This document shows positions 15,062 to 21,453 of a stretch of DNA of 21,453 nucleotides, one piece after another. The notes below the pieces were generated by a model. The model saw only the letters and a program-made list of their open reading frames with translations, did not search any database and was not told the DNA's origin. The stretch is from JASLBX01 sp036374175 (GTDB lineage Bacteria; Actinomycetota; Actinomycetes; Jiangellales; Jiangellaceae). Positions within the stretch are counted from its first letter, which is position 1. Each line of letters opens with the position of its first letter. Both the position numbers and the translations under genes were made by a program. The stretch is from assembly GCA_036374175.1 (NCBI GenBank), contig DASUUH010000142.1:1-21453 (forward strand), written 5' to 3'.

Positions 15062-15743
15062 GTACGGCGAAGACGACCCATGGGACGAGCGAAGCGAGGG
15101 CAAAGACCCTTCCCGGACCGCCCGCCGTCGACGGGACCACCATGAGTGCGGCCGCTGCCAGGCCCAAGATCCCCGTTGCCCGGCTGAAGTATGCCGTGCG
15201 CAGCATGGACCCGGCGAACAGGAACAGGGCGATCGCGTTCAGGACGTAGTAGACGTCGAACGCGGTGCCCTTGAAGCCGGCCAGCAGCGCCTCACCCGCA
15301 CCCAGCAAGGCAGCCTGGCCCGCGGTGTCCGTGCTGTCGTATGCGTCGGCGAGGGCCAGCATCTCGAAGCTGACGTTCGATGCCATGTACGCCGCCATAC
15401 CTACCGATGCCAGCAGCAGCGCCACGGCGGTCGCGGTCGGATGAGTCTGCCGGAGGACGACGAACAGGGCCAGGTAGGCGATGAGAACGGCGGTGTTGTT
15501 CGCGATGTAGAGCAGGTCGAGCGACAGCAGTCCCAACGCGGGACTGTCAGCGAACAGCTCGAAGGCGTCCGCCACCGTCTCCGGCGGCGGCCACCGGATG
15601 TAGATCGCCACCTGCACGAAGGTAAGCACCACCGATGCCAGCGCTGCGTACCCTCCGACGAGGAGCATGGTGCGCCAACGGCCCAGCCCGTCGGCAGCCG
15701 CAGGTACGCCTGCAGCCGCCGACGGCGCCTTTGTATGTGCCAT
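15027..15743 (-). CDS. DUF4386-like integral membrane protein
   Basis: A membrane protein of about 239 residues with roughly six hydrophobic segments. The C-terminal half (FDVYYVLNAIALFLFAG, then RTAYFSRATGILGLAAA and VPSTAGGPG) matches the pattern of DUF4386 proteins, which have no established function. ATG at 15743 is chosen; a GTG lies one codon upstream, and neither has a strong ribosome site. It begins about 25 bp after the ppdK stop on the same strand, so it is probably read from the ppdK transcript. Its 3' end overlaps the convergent Vms1-like gene by 35 bp. Confidence 0.75.
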   Translation of the reverse strand: MAHTKAPSAAAGVPAAADGLGRWRTMLLVGGYAALASVVLTFVQVAIYIRWPPPETVADAFELFADSPALGLLSLDLLYIANNTAVLIAYLALFVVLRQTHPTATAVALLLASVGMAAYMASNVSFEMLALADAYDSTDTAGQAALLGAGEALLAGFKGTAFDVYYVLNAIALFLFAGSMLRTAYFSRATGILGLAAAALMVVPSTAGGPGRVFALASLVPWVVFAVLTGLRLLRLRR

Positions 15744-15767
15744 CACCGGGACACCGAACCGGCCGCC

Positions 15768-18482
15768 CTACCGGGTGTCGCTGCCGCCGTGCTCTGTCGT
15801 GACGGCTGAGCGCCCGGCTTCGAGCCTGGCCACCGGCACCCGGAATGGCGAGCAGGAGACGTAGTCGAGATCGACCCGGTCGAAGAAGTGGATCGACGCT
15901 GGGTCACCGCCGTGTTCGCCGCAGATGCCGACGCCGATATCGGGCCTAGCGGCCCGGCCACGGGCGACGGCGATCTTAATGAGCTCGCCCACACCGGCGA
16001 CGTCGATCGTCTCGAACGGCGACACCGTGAAGATGCCGTTGTCGAGGTAGGCAGGGAAGAAGCTGCCCTCGACGTCGTCCCGGGAGAAACCCCACGTGGT
16101 CTGAGTCAAATCGTTCGTACCGAACGAGAAGAACTCCGCCGAGCCGGCGATCTCACCGGCCGTGAGAGCCGCGCGGGGCAACTCGATCATGGTGCCGATC
16201 GCAGCCGGCACGTCGACCCCTGACTCGGCGGCCACATCGGCAAGGACCCGCTCGATCTGGCCGCGGACGATCTCGAGTTCCGCGGCGTCCCCGACCAGCG
16301 GAACCATGATCTCCGGCCTGGGGTCGCCGCCGTCCCTGGTCCGAATGACCGCCGCCTCCGCGATGGCGCGGACCTGCATGGCGACCAGACCCGGGATGAG
16401 GACGCCGAGCCGCACACCACGCAACCCGAGCATCGGGTTCTGTTCGTGCAGGCGGCGCACGGCCTGCAACAGCCGGGCGTCGTCGTCGTGCGCGGCCTTG
16501 CGCTCCTGCGCCACGGCGACCCGTGCAGTGAGTTCGGTCAGGTCGGGCAGGAACTCGTGCAGCGGCGGGTCGAGCAGCCGGATGATGACCGGCAGGCCGT
16601 CCATCGCCCGGAGAATGCCGACGAAGTCGTCACGTTGCAGCGGCAGCAGCGCCGCCAGCGCGCTCTCCTGCGCGTCCTCGGTGCCGGCGAGGATGAGCTG
16701 CTCGACGTAACTGCGGCGGTCGCCGAGGAACATGTGCTCGGTGCGGCAGAGGCCAATCCCTTGGGAGCCGAATCTGCGGGCCCGCGCCGCGTCGTCCGGC
16801 GTGTCGGCGTTGGCCCGCACGCCAAGCCGCCGCTTCTGGTCGGCGTGGGTCATCAACCGGTCGACGGCGCGCAGCAGATCGTCCTGGTCGGCGCCTGGCT
16901 GGAGGGTGCCCTCGAAGTATTCGACGACGGGGGAAGGGACGACCGGCATCTGGCCGGCGTAGACGGTGCCGGACGTGCCGTCGATGGAGATGACATCGCC
17001 CTCGGCCACGGTGATTCCGCCAGGAGTGGTGAACCGACGCTGATCGGGGTCGATGTCGAGCTCGTCGGCACCGACGACGCAGGTCTTGCCCATGCCTCGA
17101 GCAACAACGGCGGCGTGGGACGTCTTGCCGCCCCGGCTGGTGAGCACACCCTCAGCGGCGATCATGCCGGGCAGGTCGTCAGGGTTGGTCTCACGGCGGA
17201 CCAGGATGACGTTCTCACCGTCCGCCCCGAAGGCCGCCGCGGTAGCGGAGTCGAACACGGCCTTGCCTACCGCGGCGCCCGGTGAAGCCGGCACACCGTG
17301 GGCGATGGGTTCTCCGTCCGCCTGAGTGTCGAAGCGAGGGAACATCAACTGGGCGAGCTGGCTGCCGGTGACGCGGCGCAGCGCCTCGTCGAGGTCGATC
17401 ACGCCTTCGTCGGCGAGTGCGGTGGCGATCCGGAATGCTGCGGCCGCGGTCCGTTTGCCGATGCGGGTCTGCAGCATCCACAGCGTGCCTCGCTCGATTG
17501 TGAACTCGATGTCGCAGAGGTCTCGGTAGTGGCTCTCCAGAGTGGCCATGATGTCCAGCAGCTGGTCGTAGGAGCGCTTGTCGATCTGCTCGAGGTCCTG
17601 GAGCGGCACCGTGTTCCGGATGCCGGCGACCACGTCCTCGCCCTGGGCGTGCTGGAGATAGTCCCCGTACACGCCGGGCCGTCCGGTGGCCGGGTCACGG
17701 GTGAACGCGACACCGGTCCCGGAGTCGGCACCCAGATTCCCGTAGACCATGGCCATGACGTTGACGGCAGTCCCGAGGTCCTCGGGGATGCGCTCCTGGC
17801 GCCGGTACACCCTGGCACGGTCGGTGTTCCAGGAATCGAACACAGCGCGAATCGCCATCTCGAGCTGCTCGCGGGGATCCTGTGGAAACTCGCGACCGGT
17901 ATGGTCGCGGACGATGCGCTTGTACTCGTCGACCAGGGCGTGAAGATCGGCCGTGGTCAGGTCGAGGTCGCTGCCGGCATGACGGGCCTGCTTGGCGGCA
18001 TCAAGTGCCGCGTCGAACAGTGCACCGTCGATGCCGAGCACGGTCTTGCCGAACATCTGGATCAGCCGGCGGTAGGAGTCCCAGGCATCGCGCTCATCGG
18101 CGGTCTGAGTTGCCAGTCCCTTGACGGACGCGTCGTTGAGGCCGATGTCGAGGACGGTGTCCATCATCCCCGGCATCGAGAACTTCGCTCCGGAGCGGAC
18201 CGAAACCAGCAGTGGGTCGTCCGCCGCGCCGAGGAACTTCCCCCGCGCCGCTTCAAGTCTCGCCAGGTGTGCACCCACCTCGTCACGGAGTTCAGGTGGT
18301 TCGTGGCCCTCGGTCAGGTAGACCTGGCACGCCTCGGTAGTGATCGTGAATCCCGGCGGCACCGGCAGGGCGAGGTTGGTCATCTCGGCCAGGTTCGCGC
18401 CTTTGCCGCCCAGCAGATCCTTCAGATCCTTGTTGCCTTCGGCGAAGTCGTAGACATATTTGGGGCTGGCGTCGCTCGACAC
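15768..18482 (-). CDS. ppdK: Pyruvate, phosphate dikinase
   Basis: A full-length 904-residue PPDK, interconverting pyruvate + ATP + Pi and phosphoenolpyruvate + AMP + PPi in the cytoplasm. The N-terminal nucleotide-binding domain opens with LLGGKGANLAEMT and PVPPGFTITT. The swivelling domain carries the phosphoryl-accepting H456 in GGKTSHAAVVARG (H455 in the Clostridium symbiosum enzyme). The C-terminal PEP/pyruvate TIM barrel ends with catalytic C854 in GICGEHGGDP. The GTG start has GAGGAGGG at ideal spacing. In anaerobic or hypoxic cells PPDK can run toward pyruvate using PPi, saving ATP, or toward PEP for gluconeogenesis. Two adjacent DosR-like boxes lie about 65-100 bp upstream. A DUF4386 membrane gene follows in the same direction. 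Confidence 0.97.
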   Translation of the reverse strand: MSSDASPKYVYDFAEGNKDLKDLLGGKGANLAEMTNLALPVPPGFTITTEACQVYLTEGHEPPELRDEVGAHLARLEAARGKFLGAADDPLLVSVRSGAKFSMPGMMDTVLDIGLNDASVKGLATQTADERDAWDSYRRLIQMFGKTVLGIDGALFDAALDAAKQARHAGSDLDLTTADLHALVDEYKRIVRDHTGREFPQDPREQLEMAIRAVFDSWNTDRARVYRRQERIPEDLGTAVNVMAMVYGNLGADSGTGVAFTRDPATGRPGVYGDYLQHAQGEDVVAGIRNTVPLQDLEQIDKRSYDQLLDIMATLESHYRDLCDIEFTIERGTLWMLQTRIGKRTAAAAFRIATALADEGVIDLDEALRRVTGSQLAQLMFPRFDTQADGEPIAHGVPASPGAAVGKAVFDSATAAAFGADGENVILVRRETNPDDLPGMIAAEGVLTSRGGKTSHAAVVARGMGKTCVVGADELDIDPDQRRFTTPGGITVAEGDVISIDGTSGTVYAGQMPVVPSPVVEYFEGTLQPGADQDDLLRAVDRLMTHADQKRRLGVRANADTPDDAARARRFGSQGIGLCRTEHMFLGDRRSYVEQLILAGTEDAQESALAALLPLQRDDFVGILRAMDGLPVIIRLLDPPLHEFLPDLTELTARVAVAQERKAAHDDDARLLQAVRRLHEQNPMLGLRGVRLGVLIPGLVAMQVRAIAEAAVIRTRDGGDPRPEIMVPLVGDAAELEIVRGQIERVLADVAAESGVDVPAAIGTMIELPRAALTAGEIAGSAEFFSFGTNDLTQTTWGFSRDDVEGSFFPAYLDNGIFTVSPFETIDVAGVGELIKIAVARGRAARPDIGVGICGEHGGDPASIHFFDRVDLDYVSCSPFRVPVARLEAGRSAVTTEHGGSDTR

Positions 18483-18547
18483 GGCGGATTCCCTCCTCTA
18501 GGCAGGTACCTACGCCAATTCCACCGCGCCGGTCGTCGCGACGGGCA

Positions 18548-18561
18548 GGGGCAAGCGACCC
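18548..18561 (-). promoter_or_regulatory. DosR-like box 1 of ppdK (weaker)
   Basis: GGGGCAAGCGACCC: GGGGC and GACCC half-sites around a 4-bp spacer, 9 of 14 matches to the DosR core. It lies 65 bp upstream of the ppdK GTG. Its centre is 22 bp, two helical turns, from the next box, which favours cooperative binding. Confidence 0.35.
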
Positions 18562-18569
18562 CTTACCGG

Positions 18570-18583
18570 GTGACCTTCGTACC
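18570..18583 (+). promoter_or_regulatory. DosR-like box 2 of ppdK
   Basis: GTGACCTTCGTACC, nearly identical to the box at 13786-13799 (15 of 16 positions with one flanking base each side). It lies 87 bp upstream of the ppdK GTG. Such similarity between two non-coding regions 4.8 kb apart is hard to explain without a shared regulator or chance bias toward CG-rich words. Confidence 0.5.
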
Positions 18584-18662
18584 TCCACACCGTGCGGCCC
18601 CGACGCCGCCGGCCGGTCAGGCCGGACGTCCCGGGCCGGTAGGACCACCGCCTCTAGCTGCC

Positions 18663-18813
18663 GGCCGGGTTGCCGCGGAACGATAAACCAAGGGAGAACC
18701 CCCGAGCCAGACGATGGGCCGGTAGAAATACGGTAACTGCCCGCCAGGGTGGGGCGGACCGAGGGATTTGCCCCGCGCCTACATGCGAGGTTCGACTCCT
18801 CGCCCGGCCCCCA
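18663..18813 (+). ncRNA. Candidate structured RNA with a tRNA-like 3' end
   Basis: The 3' end reads as a textbook T arm: CGAGG stem, TTCGACT loop, CCTCG stem (18786-18802). It is followed by CCCGGCC (18803-18809), one base and CCA (18811-18813). The perfect complement of the acceptor strand, GGCCGGG, occurs at 18663-18669, 151 bases upstream of the end; a second candidate, GGGCCGG at 18716-18722, pairs with 18804-18810. Between them a hairpin at 18751-18774 (GGGGCGGA/TTTGCCCC) is possible. I find no convincing D arm or anticodon arm, so this is not an ordinary tRNA. Options are a tRNA-mimicking RNA such as a bacterial Y RNA (YrlA class, associated elsewhere with Ro/Rsr and RtcB loci), a decayed tRNA or integration scar, or coincidence. 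No Rsr gene is in the window. Confidence 0.33.
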
Positions 18814-18819
18814 GAATGC

Positions 18820-18834
18820 TAGGGCACTGCCCTA
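18820..18834. terminator. Hairpin at the end of the flavin-protein gene
   Basis: TAGGGCACTGCCCTA: perfect six-base arms with a three-base loop. It overlaps the TAG stop of the minus-strand gene at 18832 and lies just after the tRNA-like element on the plus strand, so it could terminate either. It lacks a T tract on both strands. Confidence 0.4.
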
Positions 18835-19305
18835 CGGCACCGGCGCTGGCACCGACGCCGGCACGCCCTGCGATTGCGGTTCAACCGCAGGATGAACCGA
18901 CGTCGGCACCCGGCGCCCGTTGATCTCCTCGATGGTGATCCGGATGAAGTGATCGCGTGCGGCCGGCGTCCAGGGCTGCAAGGGGAGCCTGCTGAGCCGG
19001 GAGATCTCGGTGGGGTTCGTCACGACACTGGAGTGCCCGACGATGACGACGGACCATCCGGCCTTGGTCTCGAGGTCGAACGTGTCGGCTTCGAAGGCTA
19101 CGACCGTGTTGCGCGTGGCCGCCGAGAGTTTGGAGCCGGCACCGGTCTTTATGACCACGGTGTTGCCGTCGCGGAGGAAGTTCACTGGTTGGATGGCCGG
19201 CAGTGCTCGGGCGGTAAAGGCAACCCGGCCGATCGGTACCGAGTCCAGCAGGCTAAGACATTCGGCCCGAGACAGGATCTCCAAGCCCGCGGAATCAAGC
19301 TTCAT
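18832..19305 (-). CDS. Pyridoxamine 5'-phosphate oxidase-like flavin/F420-binding protein (Rv0080-like)
   Basis: A 157-residue split-barrel protein of the pyridoxamine-phosphate-oxidase-like superfamily. Recognisable elements are the opening LSRAECLSLLDSVPIGRVAF, the strand ALPAIQPVNFLRDGNTVVIKT, and the core LSAATRNTVVAFEADTFD followed by GWSVVIVGHSSVV. Members bind FMN, F420 or heme, and most small ones have unknown substrates. It resembles M. tuberculosis Rv0080, which lies beside the HPF-like Rv0079 in the DosR regulon. ATG at 19305 is chosen because the family similarity begins within the next ten residues. No ribosome site is evident, so the mRNA may be leaderless. A near-perfect palindromic DosR-like box lies 36 bp upstream. 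The Pro/Val-rich last 20 residues are unlikely to be conserved. Confidence 0.85.
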   Translation of the reverse strand: MKLDSAGLEILSRAECLSLLDSVPIGRVAFTARALPAIQPVNFLRDGNTVVIKTGAGSKLSAATRNTVVAFEADTFDLETKAGWSVVIVGHSSVVTNPTEISRLSRLPLQPWTPAARDHFIRITIEEINGRRVPTSVHPAVEPQSQGVPASVPAPVP

Positions 19306-19342
19306 TACGCTACTGATACTCGGCGGATGCCGTCGCGTGGTA

Positions 19343-19356
19343 GGGCCGAAGGGCCC
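19343..19356. promoter_or_regulatory. Symmetric DosR-like box between the flavin protein and archease genes
   Basis: GGGCCGAAGGGCCC inside the 18-base inverted repeat TAGGGCCGAAGGGCCCTA (19341-19358), with perfect seven-base arms and a four-base spacer. It lies 37 bp upstream of the flavin-protein ATG and 84 bp upstream of the archease ATG, so it could drive both. It is the most symmetrical of the boxes and has the GGGNC-N4-GNCCC layout of the DosR consensus. Confidence 0.55.
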
Positions 19357-19440
19357 TATTGACGTGGAACGTGCACCGCTGCGCCGGTGTGGGACGAACG
19401 ACCCTGGCGGCCGGCACTGCGGCTTGGCGATGATGCTGTG

Positions 19441-19857
19441 ATGACGGGGAGAGGTCATCGGACCGTGCCGCATACAGCGGATGTGGGTGTGCAGGCGTGG
19501 GGACCGAACCGCGAGTCCTGCATCGCCGAGGCGGTTCTGGGGGTGGTGGAGGCGTTCGCCGATACCACGTCGGTGCATCCGGAACGAGATCGCCGTAGCT
19601 GGTTCACCGACCGCTGTGACGAGGATCTGCTGGTGGATGTGCTGGACGACGCCATCTACTACCTGGACACTGAGCACGAGGTCCCGGTAGACGTCGAGGT
19701 CGAGCCGCGTGGAGACGGCGTTGCCGTCCGGTTCGCCATGGCCGACGTTTCACGGGTCCGGCGGGTGGGTGCGGTTCCCAAGGGCGTATCACTTCACGGC
19801 CTGCGGATCGGCTCACTCGGCGGTTCCTGGTCCTGTTCGGTCATCGTCGACGTCTGA
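19441..19857 (+). CDS. Archease, RtcB-activating protein (Rv2630-like)
   Basis: A 138-residue archease. In archaea and eukaryotes this small protein helps RtcB form its guanylated intermediate and turn over. Family features visible are the N-terminal HTADVGVQAWG (H11, D14), where D14 is the expected metal ligand; the KGVSLHG segment (114-120); and a C-terminal strand ending in VIVDV, with Asp137 as a second likely ligand. ATG at 19441 is chosen, with a GTG directly before it; no ribosome site is clear, and the start may be leaderless or weak. The gene converges with rtcB, only four bases separating the stops. M. tuberculosis has the two as neighbours Rv2630 and Rv2631. Partnership with the RtcB next door is a strong inference. 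Confidence 0.9.
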   Translation: MTGRGHRTVPHTADVGVQAWGPNRESCIAEAVLGVVEAFADTTSVHPERDRRSWFTDRCDEDLLVDVLDDAIYYLDTEHEVPVDVEVEPRGDGVAVRFAMADVSRVRRVGAVPKGVSLHGLRIGSLGGSWSCSVIVDV

Positions 19858-19861
19858 GGAT

Positions 19862-21283
19862 TCAACCCTTGACGACGCCGAGTGGCACTAGCCGGGCGAT
19901 CCGGCGGGCCAGCCCCGCGCGTTCGCTGGTTTCGGCCACCAGGTCGACGTCCTTGTAGGCGTTAGGTGCTTCCTCGGCCAGCCCCCGCCAGGACGCGCCG
20001 CGGACAAGGACTCCGTGCCGCTCGAGTTGGTCCTTCAGGTCACGCCCGCGGATCGAGCGGGCCGCCTGGTGACGGCTGCGGACGCGGCCGGCCCCATGTG
20101 CCGTGGAGTGGAATGCCGCACCGCCTGGCACGCCGGCAAGAACGTACGAAGCGGTGCCCATCGTGCCCGGGATCAACACCGGTTGTCCGACCTCGGCCAG
20201 GTCCACCGGTACATCCGGGTGGCCAGGCGGGAGAGCGCGGGTGGCGCCCTTGCGGTGCACGCACAGCTTGCGCGGGACCCCGTCCACAAGATGGGTCTCG
20301 GTTTTGGCTAGGTTGTGCGAGATGTCGTACACCAGGTCAAGCTCGGTTCCGGCGGTCATCTCGAACGCCCGCCGGGCCGCCTCGGTGAGCAGCTGCCGGT
20401 TGGCCCGCCCGTAGTTGGCGGCGGCAGCCATCGCACCCAGATAGGCCGCGCCTTCCGCGGAGTTAACCGGGGCGCAGGCCAGTTGCCGGTCTGGCACCGA
20501 GATGCCGTGGCCCGCCATGGCGCGGTCCATGGCGCGCACATGGTCGGTGCAGATCTGATGCCCGAGGCCGCGTGACCCGCAGTGGATCATCACACACACC
20601 TGGTCCTGGGCAAGGCCCATCGCCGCAGCCGCGACAGAGTCGAACACCGTGTCGACGGCCTGGATCTCGAGGAAGTGGTTGCCTGAGCCGAGGCTGCCGA
20701 CTTGACCGAGACCGCGTTCGATGGCGCGGGCGCTCACCTGTCTGGGTTCGGCGCCGGCCACCGCACCGTAGTCCTCGCACCGGTCGAGATCGAATTGCAC
20801 ACCGTGGCCACGTTCTACCGCGTATCGGGCGCCACCGGTGAGGACATGTTCCAACTCTGTGCGAGAACGCATCTTCCACACCCCGCCGGGCCCGGCTCCG
20901 CGGGGGATCACCCGGTCCAGCTGTTCCATCAACGGGGGCAGCCATCGGGCCGGTTGGGTTCTGTCGAGCTGCCGCGCAGCGAGCAGGCGAACTCCGCAGG
21001 AGATGTCGAAGCCCACCCCTCCTGGTGAGACGACCCCGCCGGAATCGATCTCGGTCGCGGCGACGCCGCCGATCGGGAATCCATACCCCCAGTGCATGTC
21101 CGGCATCGCGTAGGAGGCCTCGACTACGCCTGGCAGCGTGGCCACGTTGGCCACCTGCTGGAGCGACTTGTCCTGCCGTGGTTCGGGAAGCAGCGCTCGC
21201 GAAATGAACACGACACCGGGTACCCGCATCGCGCCCTCGCGCTCGATCCGGAACCGGTAGGGCGTTTCCTCGACGAGTTTCAA
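19862..21283 (-). CDS. rtcB: RNA-splicing ligase RtcB (Rv2631-like)
   Basis: A 473-residue GTP-dependent RNA ligase joining 2',3'-cyclic phosphate or 3'-phosphate to 5'-OH ends, as in tRNA or rRNA repair after stress cleavage. Metal ligands are present in order: D62/H64 (MPDMHWGYG), D93/C96 (GFDISCGVR), H203 (GSGNHFLE), H234 (MIHCGSRGLGH) and H323 (DISHNLAK). The guanylated histidine is H396 in AHGAGRVRSR. All key residues are kept, so it should be active. TTG at 21283 gives the complete N-terminus (MKLVEETPYRFRIEREGAMRVPG, family-like) and has GGGGGTG upstream; ATG at 21229 would cut it. It lies 39 bp downstream of an acyl-CoA synthetase gene on the same strand and is tail to tail with archease. 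Confidence 0.96.
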   Translation of the reverse strand: MKLVEETPYRFRIEREGAMRVPGVVFISRALLPEPRQDKSLQQVANVATLPGVVEASYAMPDMHWGYGFPIGGVAATEIDSGGVVSPGGVGFDISCGVRLLAARQLDRTQPARWLPPLMEQLDRVIPRGAGPGGVWKMRSRTELEHVLTGGARYAVERGHGVQFDLDRCEDYGAVAGAEPRQVSARAIERGLGQVGSLGSGNHFLEIQAVDTVFDSVAAAAMGLAQDQVCVMIHCGSRGLGHQICTDHVRAMDRAMAGHGISVPDRQLACAPVNSAEGAAYLGAMAAAANYGRANRQLLTEAARRAFEMTAGTELDLVYDISHNLAKTETHLVDGVPRKLCVHRKGATRALPPGHPDVPVDLAEVGQPVLIPGTMGTASYVLAGVPGGAAFHSTAHGAGRVRSRHQAARSIRGRDLKDQLERHGVLVRGASWRGLAEEAPNAYKDVDLVAETSERAGLARRIARLVPLGVVKG

Positions 21284-21322
21284 GCCCAGGCACCCCCGGA
21301 TGGCATGTCCCGATGCTACGGC

Positions 21323-21453
21323 TCAGCCGTGCGGTGGAGAAGGCCGATACAGCGCGTCGACCTCGTCGGACAGCTTGGCGAGAACGTACTCGCGGCGCAC
21401 CTTCTGGGTGGGAGTCAGCTCGTCTCCAATGGCGAACTCACCGGGGAGAATGC
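21323..21453 (-). CDS. C-terminal end of a long-chain acyl-CoA synthetase (partial)
   Basis: The last 42 codons of a minus-strand gene that enters from the right edge. The sequence FAIGDELTPTQKVRREYVLA then SDEVDALY is the C-terminal lid of long-chain fatty acid-CoA ligases (FadD15-like AMP-binding enzymes), including the lysine of TPTxKxRR that contacts the acyl-adenylate. The rest of the protein lies outside the window. Its stop is 39 bp upstream of rtcB, so the two may be co-transcribed. Confidence 0.8.
   Translation of the reverse strand, partial: ILPGEFAIGDELTPTQKVRREYVLAKLSDEVDALYRPSPPHG

Larger units (their letters stand above)
18483..18831. other. 349-bp intergenic region upstream of ppdK
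   Basis: No protein gene is supported. The ppdK-proximal part holds the ribosome site and two DosR-like boxes 22 bp apart. The distal part (about 18663-18813) is rich in complementary GC segments and ends in a tRNA-like T arm and acceptor strand, described separately. A hairpin at 18820-18834 closes the region at the end of the flavin-protein gene. Confidence 0.5.

Noticed and set aside
18716..18813. A functional selenocysteine or long-variable-arm tRNA
   Set aside because: The T arm resembles that of selC, but there is no 6-bp D stem, no anticodon arm with TCA, and the base next to the acceptor is mismatched.

Overview
The window is high-GC DNA with GTG and TTG starts and strong GGAGG-type ribosome sites. 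Gene content (archease, RtcB, ppdK, Rv2629-, Rv0079- and Rv0080-like genes, stand-alone LigD-type polymerase) points to an actinomycete (Actinomycetota). The sequence does not fix the genus. Everything looks chromosomal. I see no insertion sequences, phage genes, CRISPR array or intact tRNA.

Layout. (1) 1-1583: the first codons of an unknown minus-strand gene, a divergent intergenic region with a tandem 72-bp repeat carrying TTGTCCGGCCGGACAA palindromes, and a PolD/LigD-type repair polymerase. (2) 1465-3965, minus strand: an operon of a cytoplasmic [NiFe]-hydrogenase large subunit, its maturation protease and a DUF998 membrane protein, with no hydrogenase small subunit. (3) 4229-12643, plus strand: two tandem P2A cation ATPases, then (after a minus-strand YccF gene) a P1B-5 metal ATPase with a C-terminal hemerythrin-like domain. 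(4) 12662-15743: a long hibernation-promoting factor (minus), a divergent Vms1/eRF1-like peptidyl-tRNA hydrolase family protein (plus) and a DUF4386 membrane protein (minus). (5) 15768-18482, minus: pyruvate phosphate dikinase. (6) 18483-18831: intergenic region with regulatory boxes and a possible structured RNA whose 3' end looks like a tRNA T arm plus acceptor. (7) 18832-21453: a pyridoxamine-oxidase-like flavin protein (minus), archease (plus), the RNA ligase RtcB (minus, tail to tail with archease) and the C-terminus of a long-chain acyl-CoA synthetase (minus).

Functional reading. The combination strongly resembles genes that M. tuberculosis and relatives place in the hypoxia/dormancy (DosR/DevR) programme: CtpF-like ATPase, Rv0079-like HPF, Rv0080-like protein, Rv2629-Rv2630-Rv2631 (release-factor-like, archease, RtcB), with PPDK and a group 3b hydrogenase as hypoxic metabolism. 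Reading the promoters by eye, I find a recurring 14-bp partial palindrome close to GGGNCCTTCGNCCC in nearly every divergent intergenic region. It has the half-site/4-bp spacer/half-site layout of the DosR box. The window therefore looks like a low-oxygen survival island with three parts: ribosome and RNA protection (HPF, Vms1-like hydrolase, RtcB and archease), energy and redox metabolism (hydrogenase, PPDK), and ion/metal homeostasis (three P-type ATPases, one with a likely O2- or redox-sensing di-iron domain).
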